Assembly: GCA_020632655.1 (NCBI GenBank)
Contig: JACKFD010000012.1
Coordinates: 93,800 to 157,799, forward strand
Direction: 5' to 3'
DNA: 64,000 nt
From: Spirochaetaceae bacterium
Lineage (GTDB): Bacteria > Myxococcota_A > UBA9160 > UBA4427
Shown one piece after another: positions 34,043 to 42,652 of this stretch (position 1 is its first letter; each line of letters begins with the position of its first letter). The notes under the pieces are model-generated. The model did not search any database. It was not told the origin of the DNA and worked only from the letters and a program-made list of their open reading frames with translations. Both the position numbers and the translations under genes were made by a program.

Positions 34043-36199
34043 ATGGGGGGCTGGCGCCAGGCGCGAAGCATCGTCACGGTCGTCGTCGTGCTCGCGGGAT
34101 CGTGGGGCTGCGCCCTGCGCGGACCCGCGCCGGTTCCGCCGGAGCAGCGCGCCGCCTACGACGCCGCCATGGGGCATCTGCCGGCCGATCCGCGCGCGGC
34201 CGAGGTCGCGCTCGAGGCCTTCCTCGCGACGCATCCGCGTGGGCCCCTGGCCGACGACGCCCTCGAACAGCTGGCGCAGATCGCCTTCGCGGAGGATCGA
34301 CCGGAGGACGGGACCCGGCTGCTGGGCCGGATCCTGAGCGAGCACGCCGACGGTGATCGGGCCGCCGCGGCGCGTCTGCGACTCGCGGAGATCGAGTACG
34401 GCCGGGACAAGCGCGTCGCGGCACGCCGCCTGCTCGAGGCGCTCGATGTCGACGATCTCTCCGTCGCCGAGCGGCGCGTGGCCCTGCGGCTGCGGGTGCT
34501 GCTCTCGCGCACGCCCGTCGAGCGTCTGCGGCGCCTCGCCGACCTGCGCGCCTCGCTCGAGCAGGAGCTCGAGGCCGCGATGGTCGAGGGCGTCGCGGTG
34601 GATCGCGCGCGCACGCGACTCTCTGCCGTCGATCACGAGATCGACGAGATGATCCACTCGGCCGTCACGCCGGAGCTCGAGTCCCTGCTGCGGGAGCTGC
34701 GCAGTCGGCCGCCGGCGTCGAGGGTCGCGATCGCGCTGGCGCGGCGGGCGCTGGACGCCGGCCAGCTCGATCTGGCGCAGGAGCGCATCGATCGCGCCGA
34801 TGCCCTCGTGCGCGACGAGCTCGGGCGGAGCGAGACGGCCGAGCTGCGCAGCCGCCTCGCGCGCCTGCGCGAGTCGGCGCTCGTCGAGGCGGACCTGCCG
34901 CCCCTGCGCGAGCTCGTCGGCCGCGTCCAGCCCAGGACGGAAGGGGCGAGCGGCTCGATCGGCGTCTTGCTTCCGCTCTCGGGGGAGTTCGCGGCCTTCG
35001 GTGAGGAATGTCTGAACGGGATCCTGCTCGCCGCCGGACTCTTCGAGGCCGACGAGGTCGCCGCGGATCCGACGCTCGTCTCGCCGCGCGACGCGTACGA
35101 CTTCGCATCCAGCGCTCGCCCAGGAGCGCCGAGGGACGTGCGCCTCGTCGTCCGGGACACGGCGGGAGACCCTGCCCGGGCCGCTGCGGCCGTGCGCGAG
35201 CTGGCCGGGGACCGCGATGTGCTGGCGATCGTCGGGCCCGTGTTCAGCGCCGAGTCGATGGCTGCGGCCGATGCGGCCGAGGCTGCGGGCGTTCCGCTGG
35301 TCACGCTCTCGACGCGGGAGGGCGTGGCCTCCGGACGGGCCCACGTCTTCCGCACGCGTACGACGCCGTCCGACGAGATCGAGGTGCTCGTCGCGCATGC
35401 CTTCGACCAGCTGGGCGCGAAGCGATTCGCCGTGCTCTATCCCGAGACCCGCTACGGGCGGGGCATGAGGAAGCTCTACTGGGACGCCGTGAGTGCGCGG
35501 GGCGGCAAGGTCGTGGCGGCCTCGAGCTACGACCCCGAGGAGACCGACTTCACGGAGCCCATCCGCGACATGATCGGGTACCGCTTCCTCACCGCCGCCG
35601 AGCGCAAGGCCCTGCGCGATCGGGAGGAGGTCGTCCGCGCGGCGCGACGACTGCCCCCGGACGAGGCGGCCCGGGCGCGCGAGGAGGCGTACGCGGCGCT
35701 CGGGCCCGAGGGTGATCCGCTTCCGCCGATCGTCGACTTCGACGCGCTCTTCGTACCGGACGTGGCCGAGACGATCGCGATGGTCGCGCCCGGTCTCGCG
35801 TTCAACGAGGTCCGGGGCGTGCGACTGCTCGGCTCGAGCGACTGGCTCGACGAGGAGCTGCTCAAGGTCGCGCGACATCACGTGTCGGGCGCCATCGTCA
35901 GCGCATCCTTCTATGCGCAGCACGACATCCCCTTCGTCGCCGACTTCGTCGCGCGTTTCGAACGGACCTTCGTCGAGGCGCCGGGCGCCTATTCGGCGCA
36001 GGCCTTCGATGCGACGAACCTCGTGCTGGTGCAGATGGCAGCGGGGCGAAGCGATCGCGAGGCCATCCGGCGCGGACTCCTCGACGTGCGCGCCTACCCG
36101 GGTGCAAGCGGAGTGTTGACGATGCGGCCGGATGGGAATGCACGACGCAGACCCTTCCTGCTCGGTGTGCGGGGACAGCGTTTCGAGCCGCTGGATTGA
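34043..36199 (+). CDS. LpoA-like lipoprotein: helical repeats plus periplasmic-binding fold
   Basis: 718 residues from ATG 34043, with GGAGGGGGG upstream. An N-terminal hydrophobic segment ends in Cys (VVVVLAGSWGC, an imperfect lipobox). About 45-310 is helical TPR-like. About 325-718 is a type-1 periplasmic-binding (Peripla_BP_6) fold: IGVLLPLSGEFAAFGEECLNG, AIVGPVFSAESMAAADAAE, RFAVLYPETRYGRGM, and FEAPGAYSAQAFDATNLVL. This matches PBP activator LpoA and similar outer-membrane lipoproteins, which stimulate peptidoglycan synthase PBP1A in gammaproteobacteria. That role outside that class is inference; an amino-acid-sensing role is also possible. Confidence 0.82.
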   Translation: MGGWRQARSIVTVVVVLAGSWGCALRGPAPVPPEQRAAYDAAMGHLPADPRAAEVALEAFLATHPRGPLADDALEQLAQIAFAEDRPEDGTRLLGRILSEHADGDRAAAARLRLAEIEYGRDKRVAARRLLEALDVDDLSVAERRVALRLRVLLSRTPVERLRRLADLRASLEQELEAAMVEGVAVDRARTRLSAVDHEIDEMIHSAVTPELESLLRELRSRPPASRVAIALARRALDAGQLDLAQERIDRADALVRDELGRSETAELRSRLARLRESALVEADLPPLRELVGRVQPRTEGASGSIGVLLPLSGEFAAFGEECLNGILLAAGLFEADEVAADPTLVSPRDAYDFASSARPGAPRDVRLVVRDTAGDPARAAAAVRELAGDRDVLAIVGPVFSAESMAAADAAEAAGVPLVTLSTREGVASGRAHVFRTRTTPSDEIEVLVAHAFDQLGAKRFAVLYPETRYGRGMRKLYWDAVSARGGKVVAASSYDPEETDFTEPIRDMIGYRFLTAAERKALRDREEVVRAARRLPPDEAARAREEAYAALGPEGDPLPPIVDFDALFVPDVAETIAMVAPGLAFNEVRGVRLLGSSDWLDEELLKVARHHVSGAIVSASFYAQHDIPFVADFVARFERTFVEAPGAYSAQAFDATNLVLVQMAAGRSDREAIRRGLLDVRAYPGASGVLTMRPDGNARRRPFLLGVRGQRFEPLD

Positions 36200-36325
36200 G
36201 CGGATTGCCTGCGCATCGCCGGTCGAAGCTGCCGGTCGATTGCCGCTCCATCCCAAGTTGCAATCCATGAGAGCGGGCCGTGGATGGCGCCTAAAGTCGT
36301 CCATTGGCCGACCGCTAATGATCCC

Positions 36326-38770
36326 ATGGATCGAAGGCCCCCGGCTCCGCGCTTCCCGGAAGAGCTCCCCGTCCTCGCGCTGCGCGAGTTCGTCGTCTTC
36401 CCGTACATGGTGCTCCCGCTCTTCGTGTCGCGTGAGCGATCGATCGCTGCGATCGACGAGGCGATGGACGCCGACCGGCTCGTCCTGCTCGTCGCACAGC
36501 GCGACCCGGAGACCGAGGATCCCGATCCCGATCAGCTCTACCGCGTCGGTACGGTCGCGATGGTGATGCGCACGCAGCATCTCGCGGACGGACGCTTGAA
36601 GGTGCTCGTCCAGGGGCTCGGCAAGGTTCGCGTCGACTCCGTCATCGATCGACACGACGGGCTCTGGGTGCGTACCTCGCCGATGGACGGAGACGAAGAG
36701 GGCGCCGAGGAGTGGACGGTCGAAGGCGAGGCGCTCACCCGCGCCGTGCGAGCGCGGGTCGAGGAGCTGCTGCCGCTCAAGAACCTGCCGCCCGAGGTGC
36801 TCGCAATCACGACGAACGTGCAGAGCCCGGGTCGGCTGGCGGATCTCGTCGCTTCGAACCTGCGGCTCCGGCTGGCCGAGGCGCAGGAGGTGCTCGAGGT
36901 CCAGGACCCGATCGCACGCCTGCGCCGGGTCGACACGCTGCTCAAGCGCGAGATCGAGAGCTCCGCGTCGCAGATCGACCTGCCCGCCGGTCCGGCGCGG
37001 GACGAGCTCTCCCGCGAGCATCGCGAGGCCTTCCTCCGCGAGCAGCTGCGGGCGATCCAGAACGAGCTCGGCGAGGTCGATCCGCGCGCGGAGGAGTTCG
37101 ACGAGTACCGGTTGAAGGTCGAGGAAGCGAGTCTGCCGGAGGTGACGCGCGAGGAGGCGATGCGCCAGCTCCGCCGGCTCGAGCGCATGCATCCCGACGG
37201 GCCCGAGGCCCAGGTGGTCCGGAACTACCTGGACTGGGTCGTGGAGCTGCCCTGGGACCGCTGCTCGCCCGACCGACTCGATCTCGAAGAGGCCCGCGAC
37301 ATCCTCGATCGGGATCACGCCCATCTCTCGACCGTGAAGGACCGCATCCTCGAGTTCCTGGGTGTGCGCAAGCTGCGCCAGGACTCGCGCGGCCCGATCC
37401 TCTGTCTGGCCGGTCCGCCCGGCGTCGGCAAGACCTCGCTCGGTCGCTCGATCGCGCGCGCGATGGGGCGGGAGTTCGTGCGGGTCTCCCTCGGCGGGGT
37501 GCGCGACGAGGCCGAGATCCGCGGTCATCGAAGGACCTACGTGGGCGCGCTCCCCGGCCGCATCATCCAGGCCATGAAGCAGGCGGGGACGAGCAATCCC
37601 GTGATGATGCTCGACGAGCTCGACAAGCTCGGCAACGACTTCCGCGGCGATCCGAGCGCCGCCCTGCTCGAGGTGCTCGATCCCGAGCAGAACCGCGAGT
37701 TCAGCGACCACTTCCTGAATACGCCCTTCGACCTGTCGCGCGTGCTCTTCATCGCGACGGCGAACATGCTCGACCCCATCCCCGCACCGCTGCGCGACCG
37801 GATGGAGGTGATCCAGCTCGCCGGCTACACGCCGGAAGAGAAGTGCGAGATCGCCACCAACTTCCTGATCCCGCGCCAGGTCGAAGAGCACGGCATGGCG
37901 CCCGACGAGCTCACCTGGACCCGGAACGCGATCACGTCGCTCTGCTCCGAGTACACCTACGAGGCCGGCGTGCGGAACCTCGAGCGCCAGGTCGCGGCGA
38001 TCTGTCGCAAGGTCGCCCGGCGCCGGGCCGAGGGCGATGAATCGAAGGTCGTGATCAACACGAAGAGCCTCGATCGCCTGCTGGGCCCGCCGCCCTACCG
38101 CAACGATCACGCCGGCAAGCACGCCGAGGTGGGCCTCGTGAATGGCCTGGCCTGGACGCAGGGAGGCGGCGAGGTGCTCTCGCTCGAGGCCAACCTCTCG
38201 CACGGCCGCGGCCTCGTGCTGACGGGGCAGCTCGGCGACGTCATGAAGGAGAGTGGCCAGGCGGCGCTCTCCTTCGTCCGCTCGATCCTGGGTCAGATCG
38301 GCGTCGACGAACGCATCTTCACGCGCCGCCAGGTCCACGTGCACGTGCCGGCCGGTGCGACGCCCAAGGACGGACCCTCCGCCGGCGTAGCGATCGCCAC
38401 GGCGATCGCTTCGCTCGCCAGCGGCATCCCGGTTCGCGCCGACGTCGCGATGACGGGCGAGGTCACGCTGCGCGGACGCGTGCTGCCCGTCGGTGGCGTG
38501 CGCGAGAAGGCACTCGCGGCGCTCCGCAGCGGCATCACCACCATCGTCATCCCGGAGAGCAACGTCTCCGACCTGCGCGAGATCCCCAAGGACCTGAAGA
38601 AGCGCCTGACCTTCCTGCCGGTCGGTCACATGCGCGAGGTCCTCGATCAGGTCCTCGTCGAGCCCCTCGAGTGGCGGGCGAAGGAATGTGCGAAGAAGGC
38701 CCGGCCCGGCGTGCCGCGCACGACGACGCCGATGCACGCCGCGGACTGCGAGCCGGGCGAGTCCATCTGA
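36326..38770 (+). CDS. lon: ATP-dependent protease Lon
   Basis: 814 residues from ATG 36326; ATG 36284 would add 14 residues and cannot be excluded, as neither has a strong ribosome site. The N-terminal substrate-binding domain starts ELPVLALREFVVFPYMVLPLF. AAA+ module: Walker A GPPGVGKTS, Walker B MMLDELDKL, then sensor residues. Protease domain: catalytic Ser in PKDGPSAGVA with Lys in a downstream helix (VREKALAA). Lon degrades misfolded and regulatory proteins. It lies directly after the DnaK chaperone block, forming a proteostasis region. The C-terminus has an unusual Pro/Thr/Cys-containing tail. Confidence 0.96.
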   Translation: MDRRPPAPRFPEELPVLALREFVVFPYMVLPLFVSRERSIAAIDEAMDADRLVLLVAQRDPETEDPDPDQLYRVGTVAMVMRTQHLADGRLKVLVQGLGKVRVDSVIDRHDGLWVRTSPMDGDEEGAEEWTVEGEALTRAVRARVEELLPLKNLPPEVLAITTNVQSPGRLADLVASNLRLRLAEAQEVLEVQDPIARLRRVDTLLKREIESSASQIDLPAGPARDELSREHREAFLREQLRAIQNELGEVDPRAEEFDEYRLKVEEASLPEVTREEAMRQLRRLERMHPDGPEAQVVRNYLDWVVELPWDRCSPDRLDLEEARDILDRDHAHLSTVKDRILEFLGVRKLRQDSRGPILCLAGPPGVGKTSLGRSIARAMGREFVRVSLGGVRDEAEIRGHRRTYVGALPGRIIQAMKQAGTSNPVMMLDELDKLGNDFRGDPSAALLEVLDPEQNREFSDHFLNTPFDLSRVLFIATANMLDPIPAPLRDRMEVIQLAGYTPEEKCEIATNFLIPRQVEEHGMAPDELTWTRNAITSLCSEYTYEAGVRNLERQVAAICRKVARRRAEGDESKVVINTKSLDRLLGPPPYRNDHAGKHAEVGLVNGLAWTQGGGEVLSLEANLSHGRGLVLTGQLGDVMKESGQAALSFVRSILGQIGVDERIFTRRQVHVHVPAGATPKDGPSAGVAIATAIASLASGIPVRADVAMTGEVTLRGRVLPVGGVREKALAALRSGITTIVIPESNVSDLREIPKDLKKRLTFLPVGHMREVLDQVLVEPLEWRAKECAKKARPGVPRTTTPMHAADCEPGESI

Positions 38771-38825
38771 GCGAGTCGCGGGGGCGCGTCGACGACGCGC
38801 TTCCAGCGAACACGGATCCGTCGTC

Positions 38826-38855
38826 TTGCCGCGACCTCGGCACGGGGCCTACGCT
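38826..38855 (+). promoter_or_regulatory. thiL promoter, probably leaderless
   Basis: TTGCCG (38826-38831), an 18-base spacer, and TACGCT (38850-38855). The ATG of thiL begins exactly six bases later, so transcription would start at the start codon. This is the only leaderless candidate here with a recognisable -35. Confidence 0.55.
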
Positions 38856-38861
38856 CGGCGG

Positions 38862-39854
38862 ATGGCCGCACGCCCGAAGCGCAGAAGGACCCTCGCCGAC
38901 GTGGGCGAGGGTGCTCTGATCGACCGCATCGTGCGCCGCGCCGGCCTCGAGCCCGGAGGCCGCTGGGTGCTCGGGATCGGCGACGACGCGGCGGTGCTCG
39001 CGACGCGCACGGGCGAAGAGCTCGTCTTCACGACGGATGCCCAGGTCGAGGGCGTGCACTTCCGCTTCGATCGCGAGCCCGCGCGCGTCGTGGGCCGGCG
39101 TGCGCTCGCCGTGAATCTCTCGGACCTCGCGGCCATGGGGGCGTCGCCGGTCGGTGCGCTGCTCAGTCTCTCTGCGCCCGGGTCGCTCGCGCTGTCGCGC
39201 TTCGACGGCCTGATCGAGGGCTTCGTCGACGAGGCCGGGCGCTACGGGTGTCCGCTCGTGGGCGGGAATCTGTCGAGTGCGGAACGCTGCAGTCTGCACG
39301 TGACCGTGATCGGCCGCTGTCGCCGCGGGCGGGCGCTGCGACGGAGCGGGCTGCGTGCAGGCGATCGGCTCTTCGTCACGGGACGCCTCGGCGCGGCTGC
39401 ACTGGCCCGGCATACGGCGGATCGCCACGGCGCGGCCCTGCGTCGCGTCCCCACGCCGAGACTCGTCGCAGGGCAGGCGCTCGCCGGTCTATCGGGCACG
39501 CGCGCGTGCATCGACCTCTCGGACGGCCTCGCCACGGATCTCGCGCACCTGCTCGAAGGCACGGGGTTCGGGGCTGACGTCGATCCCGCGAAGCTGCCCA
39601 CGCCGCGGGGATTCGCCGGGCGCTGCCGCGCGCTCGGGCTCGACCCGCTCGCCGTCGCGGCGCTCGGCGGAGAGGACTACGAGCTGCTCTTCGCCCTGCG
39701 CGACGGGCCGGCACGGGCCGAGGGGCACGACCCCCGAAGTCTCTCCCGTCGTCTCGGCGTCGCCGTGACCGAGATCGGGCGGGTGGGGGGGGCGCCCGGG
39801 GTGCGGGGCCTGCCGCCGGTCGCTCGGGGGCATCATTTCGGCGGCCGGCGCTAG
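38862..39854 (+). CDS. thiL: Thiamine-monophosphate kinase
   Basis: 330 residues from ATG 38862; the longer frame from 38688 overlaps lon and is rejected. PurM-like fold: VLGIGDDAAVLATRTGEELVFTTDAQVEGVHF carries the metal- and phosphate-binding Asp residues, followed by VNLSDLAAMGASPVG, LVGGNLSSAE, IDLSDGLATDLAHL and ALGGEDYELLFAL. It makes thiamine diphosphate from the monophosphate. It is a single gene between lon and the Che operon. Confidence 0.94.
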   Translation: MAARPKRRRTLADVGEGALIDRIVRRAGLEPGGRWVLGIGDDAAVLATRTGEELVFTTDAQVEGVHFRFDREPARVVGRRALAVNLSDLAAMGASPVGALLSLSAPGSLALSRFDGLIEGFVDEAGRYGCPLVGGNLSSAERCSLHVTVIGRCRRGRALRRSGLRAGDRLFVTGRLGAAALARHTADRHGAALRRVPTPRLVAGQALAGLSGTRACIDLSDGLATDLAHLLEGTGFGADVDPAKLPTPRGFAGRCRALGLDPLAVAALGGEDYELLFALRDGPARAEGHDPRSLSRRLGVAVTEIGRVGGAPGVRGLPPVARGHHFGGRR

Positions 39855-39926
39855 GGCGTCCGGTCCCGCTCGTGCCGACCTCTCGCCGCCGTCAAGCCGG
39901 GGTGGGGGCGGGCCGATACGACGCCC

Positions 39927-41285
39927 GTGCGATTCTCACTCACGGGCAAATTCGTCCTCGGCTCGCTCGTCGTCGCCGGCGCTACGTCGCTCGTGCCCGA
40001 TCTGGCGCGTCGCTTCGGGATCGGCTTCTCGACCTGGGGCTCGCTCTTCGTGGCGCTCGGCGTGGGCGGCGGCATCGGCTTCTTCCTGTCGCGCATGCTC
40101 GGCACGAAGTTCGCCGCGCTCCGTCACGCGACGGAGAGCATCCGCGACGGCGACCTGCGGATCGCGATCACGGGACCGTCGCTCTCGCGCTTCCGGGACG
40201 AGATGGACGATCTCGCCGCGAGTCTCGAAGGCATGCTCATCCGTCTTCGCCAGCTCGTCACGCAGGTGCAGCAGACGGCGAGCTCGGTCTCCCATTCGTC
40301 GACGGGGCTCGAAGGCTCGCTCGACCATCTCCGGCGCAGCAGCGAGGGCATCCAGCTGACCGTCGACCAGGTCGCGAGCGGCGTCGAGCAGGAGCAGGAG
40401 CTGCTCGGTCACGCCTCGCACCGCATGGCCGAGGTCTCCCGCGAGATCGACCTGAACGCGGGCCGCGCCCGGGAGGCCTTCGGCTTCGCCGCCGAGGCGA
40501 ACCAGAAGGCGGGCACCGGCGTCGAGGTCGCGCGACTCGCGATCGAGAAGATGAAGGCCGTCTTCGAGCGTGCCGAGAGCACGGGCGACAAGGTCTTCGA
40601 GCTCGAGGCCAAGACGCGCCACGTCCACCAGATCACCGAGATCATCACCTCCGTCGCCCACCGCACGAACCTGCTCTCGTTGAACGCCTCGATCGAGGCG
40701 GCGCGGGCAGGCGAGGCCGGGCGTGGCTTCTCCGTCGTCGCCGACGAGATCCGCAAGCTCTCCGAGAGCGCGGGCCGGAGCGCCGACGAGATCAGCCAGC
40801 TGATGCACGAGATCCAGGCGGACACGGCCATGGTCGCCGACGAGATGCGCGAGTCGAAGCAGGTGATCGGTGACGGCCGCGAGGACGTCAACACGATCGC
40901 CGGCGCACTCGCCCAGATCAGCACCGCGGTCTCGGAGGCGGCCCAGCGCTCCGAGGAGATCTTCCACGGCGCCGACAGTCACTCCCTGAACGCCCAGAGC
41001 ATGGTCGAGGCGATCGAGGAGATCGCGAAGGTCGCCGGCAACAACGGACAGAGCGTCGCGGAGCTCGCCGAGACGATGCGCACGCAGCTGCGGACCCTCG
41101 GCGATATCTTCGACTCGGCCGAGAGCGTGAGCCGGCTCGCGGCGGAGCTCGAACGCTCGCTCACGATCTTCCGCACGGTCGGTGGCGAAGCGCTCGGTGT
41201 GGCCGCCGGCGTCGACGCGGCACAGGGCGACGCCGAGCGGGCGTCCGACGGCGAGGGCGTCGCACGCCCCGGAGCACGCTCGTGA
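39927..41285 (+). CDS. Methyl-accepting chemotaxis protein without periplasmic sensor
   Basis: 452 residues from GTG 39927. Two close N-terminal hydrophobic segments (about 8-25 and 38-55) leave no room for a ligand domain. A HAMP-like stretch (LRHATESIRDGDLRIAI) follows, then a signalling coiled coil with the hairpin-tip sequence ITSVAHRTNLLSLNASIEAARAGEAGRGFSVVADEIRKLSE, split here by family-typical residues. The tip Glu and Arg for CheA/CheW binding are present. It may sense membrane or cytoplasmic state. It is first in the che operon and overlaps cheW by four bases. Confidence 0.92.
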   Translation: MRFSLTGKFVLGSLVVAGATSLVPDLARRFGIGFSTWGSLFVALGVGGGIGFFLSRMLGTKFAALRHATESIRDGDLRIAITGPSLSRFRDEMDDLAASLEGMLIRLRQLVTQVQQTASSVSHSSTGLEGSLDHLRRSSEGIQLTVDQVASGVEQEQELLGHASHRMAEVSREIDLNAGRAREAFGFAAEANQKAGTGVEVARLAIEKMKAVFERAESTGDKVFELEAKTRHVHQITEIITSVAHRTNLLSLNASIEAARAGEAGRGFSVVADEIRKLSESAGRSADEISQLMHEIQADTAMVADEMRESKQVIGDGREDVNTIAGALAQISTAVSEAAQRSEEIFHGADSHSLNAQSMVEAIEEIAKVAGNNGQSVAELAETMRTQLRTLGDIFDSAESVSRLAAELERSLTIFRTVGGEALGVAAGVDAAQGDAERASDGEGVARPGARS

Positions 41286-41785
41286 GCGCCGCGCCGAGTC
41301 CCGTCGAGGGCACCGATCGTCTGCTGATGTTCCTCTTCGAGGACGTGCGCTACGCGATGCCGATCGCCTGGGTGGTCGAGGTCGCCGAGAAGGATCGGGT
41401 GACGAGCGTGCCCTCGCTCGCGCTGCCCGTCGGCGGCGTCATGAACTGGCATGGCGAGGCCTTGCCGCTCGTGGCGACGGAGCTCCTGCTCGGGCGGGAG
41501 CGTCACGAGGCCGGGGCCACGCCCTTCGGCGCGGCGATCACGGTCGGCTACGCCCAGGAGCAGGTCCTCGTCCTCGCCGCCAAGCCCGGCAGCCAGGCAC
41601 GGCTCGGCATGCCGGTCGATCGCGTGATCGGTCTGATCGACGGTGAAGGATTCGTGGCGTCCCGCTCCTCGGGCGGACGCCTCGTCGTCGAGCGGCGGCC
41701 GGTGGACGGCCGTCTCGTCCACATTCTCGACCCGGCGACCGTCGTGGCGCGCGGGGCAGAGGTCATCGAGAGCGCCACGGCCTAG
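41282..41785 (+). CDS. cheW: CheW-like coupling protein
   Basis: 167 residues from GTG 41282 in a GTGA overlap with the receptor gene. A single CheW domain (two five-strand SH3-like barrels): LLMFLFEDVRYAMPIAWVVEVAEKD, SLALPVGGVMNWHGEALPLVA, and GMPVDRVIGLIDGEGF. It couples the chemoreceptor to CheA. The N-terminus is slightly longer than E. coli CheW. Confidence 0.92.
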   Translation: MSAAPSPVEGTDRLLMFLFEDVRYAMPIAWVVEVAEKDRVTSVPSLALPVGGVMNWHGEALPLVATELLLGRERHEAGATPFGAAITVGYAQEQVLVLAAKPGSQARLGMPVDRVIGLIDGEGFVASRSSGGRLVVERRPVDGRLVHILDPATVVARGAEVIESATA

Positions 41786-41814
41786 CGTCGCGGGCTCGAT
41801 TCGGGGGGAACGAC

Positions 41815-42183
41815 ATGGCACGGGTACTCATTGCGGACGACGCGTCCTTCATGCGCCAGATGATCCGGGAGATCATCGAGCCCGAGGGCCACGAGGTCGT
41901 CGGGGAGGCGACGAACGGGATCGAGGCGGTCGATCTCTACAAGGAGCTCCAGCCGGACCTCGTCACGATGGACATCGTGATGCCGAAGCGCTCGGGCATC
42001 GACGCCGTCAAGGCGATCCTGGCGAACCACCCGACGGCCTGCGTCGTGATGTGCAGCGCGCTCGGGCAGGAGACGCTCGTGATGGAGGCGCTCCAGGCCG
42101 GTGCCCGCGACTTCATCGTCAAGCCCTTCAAGCCCGACAACGTGATCGCCACCCTGAAGAAGACGCTCGAGAAGGCCGACTGA
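41815..42183 (+). CDS. cheY: Response regulator CheY
   Basis: 122 residues from ATG 41815. Stand-alone receiver: acidic pair D8-D9 in VLIADDASFMR, phospho-acceptor D53 in VTMDIVMPKRSG, the conserved Ser/Thr in MCSALGQ, and Lys in FIVKPFKPD. CheY carries the signal from CheA to the motor or another output. GGGG and the usual spacing lie before the ATG. Its stop lies 15 bases before the chosen cheA start. Confidence 0.94.
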   Translation: MARVLIADDASFMRQMIREIIEPEGHEVVGEATNGIEAVDLYKELQPDLVTMDIVMPKRSGIDAVKAILANHPTACVVMCSALGQETLVMEALQAGARDFIVKPFKPDNVIATLKKTLEKAD

Positions 42184-42197
42184 TCGTGGGCCTCGAC

Positions 42198-42647
42198 ATG
42201 GCCAAATATCGACGGATCTTCCTCGAGGAGTCGACGGAGCACCTCGGGGAGATCAGCCGTGCGCTGCTCGATCTCGAGAAGGAGATGGCGAGCGTCGCGG
42301 CGATCGACACCATCTTCCGGATGGCGCACTCGATCAAGTCGATGGCGGCCTCGCTCGGCTACGACCCCGTCGCCGAGCTGTCGCATCGTCTCGAGGACCG
42401 CATGGAAGGCGTGCGCGCGGCCGGCCGGGTCCGCGACGTCGAGGAGCTCGGACTCCTCTTCCGTGGGCTGGAGGCGCTCGAGGCGATGGTGGCCGCGGTG
42501 TCCGAGGATCAGCCGCTCGCGCCGGTCGACCCCGGGCTGATCGAGGAGCTCGGTCGCCCGGCCGGGGCGGGAGCCGAGCGGGACACCGCGATGGCCGTGG
42601 GGGGCGAGCCAAAAAAAGTACGGACCCAGAGCCCGTCGCCGAGGTGA
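42198..42647 (+). CDS. cheA: CheA N-terminal part: P1 histidine phosphotransfer domain
   Basis: 149 residues in the zero frame from ATG 42198; GTG 42186 is an alternative start. P1/Hpt domain at about 1-110 with phosphorylated H44 in FRMAHSIKSMAASLGYD. At 42611-42617 a run of seven A is read as P-K-K; the zero frame then adds nine residues and stops at 42645-42647. The kinase domains are in the -1 frame. A -1 slip at the A run yields one 635-residue CheA, the usual length. Without it this is a free phosphotransfer protein like those of split CheA systems. Confidence 0.88.
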   Translation: MAKYRRIFLEESTEHLGEISRALLDLEKEMASVAAIDTIFRMAHSIKSMAASLGYDPVAELSHRLEDRMEGVRAAGRVRDVEELGLLFRGLEALEAMVAAVSEDQPLAPVDPGLIEELGRPAGAGAERDTAMAVGGEPKKVRTQSPSPR

Positions 42648-42652
42648 CGGGC
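42611..42652 (+). promoter_or_regulatory. Candidate -1 programmed frameshift site in cheA
   Basis: A AAA AAA (42611-42617) has exactly the X XXY YYZ phase for tandem -1 slippage: zero-frame codons are CCA AAA AAA GTA. After a -1 slip, reading continues at 42617 in frame with the kinase ORF. Downstream, GCCCGTC (42631-42637) and GACGGGC (42646-42652) form a perfect seven-bp stem starting 13 bases after the slip site. Six G (42599-42604) lie upstream, where dnaX has an internal ribosome-binding element. Transcript slippage to A8 would also restore the frame. A missed A in a homopolymer is the trivial alternative. Confidence 0.6.

Noticed and set aside
34010..38737. 1575-codon open frame on the minus strand
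   Set aside because: Lies antisense to the LpoA-like gene and lon, has Arg/Asp/His-rich composition with no domains, and is the mirror of GC-rich codon bias.
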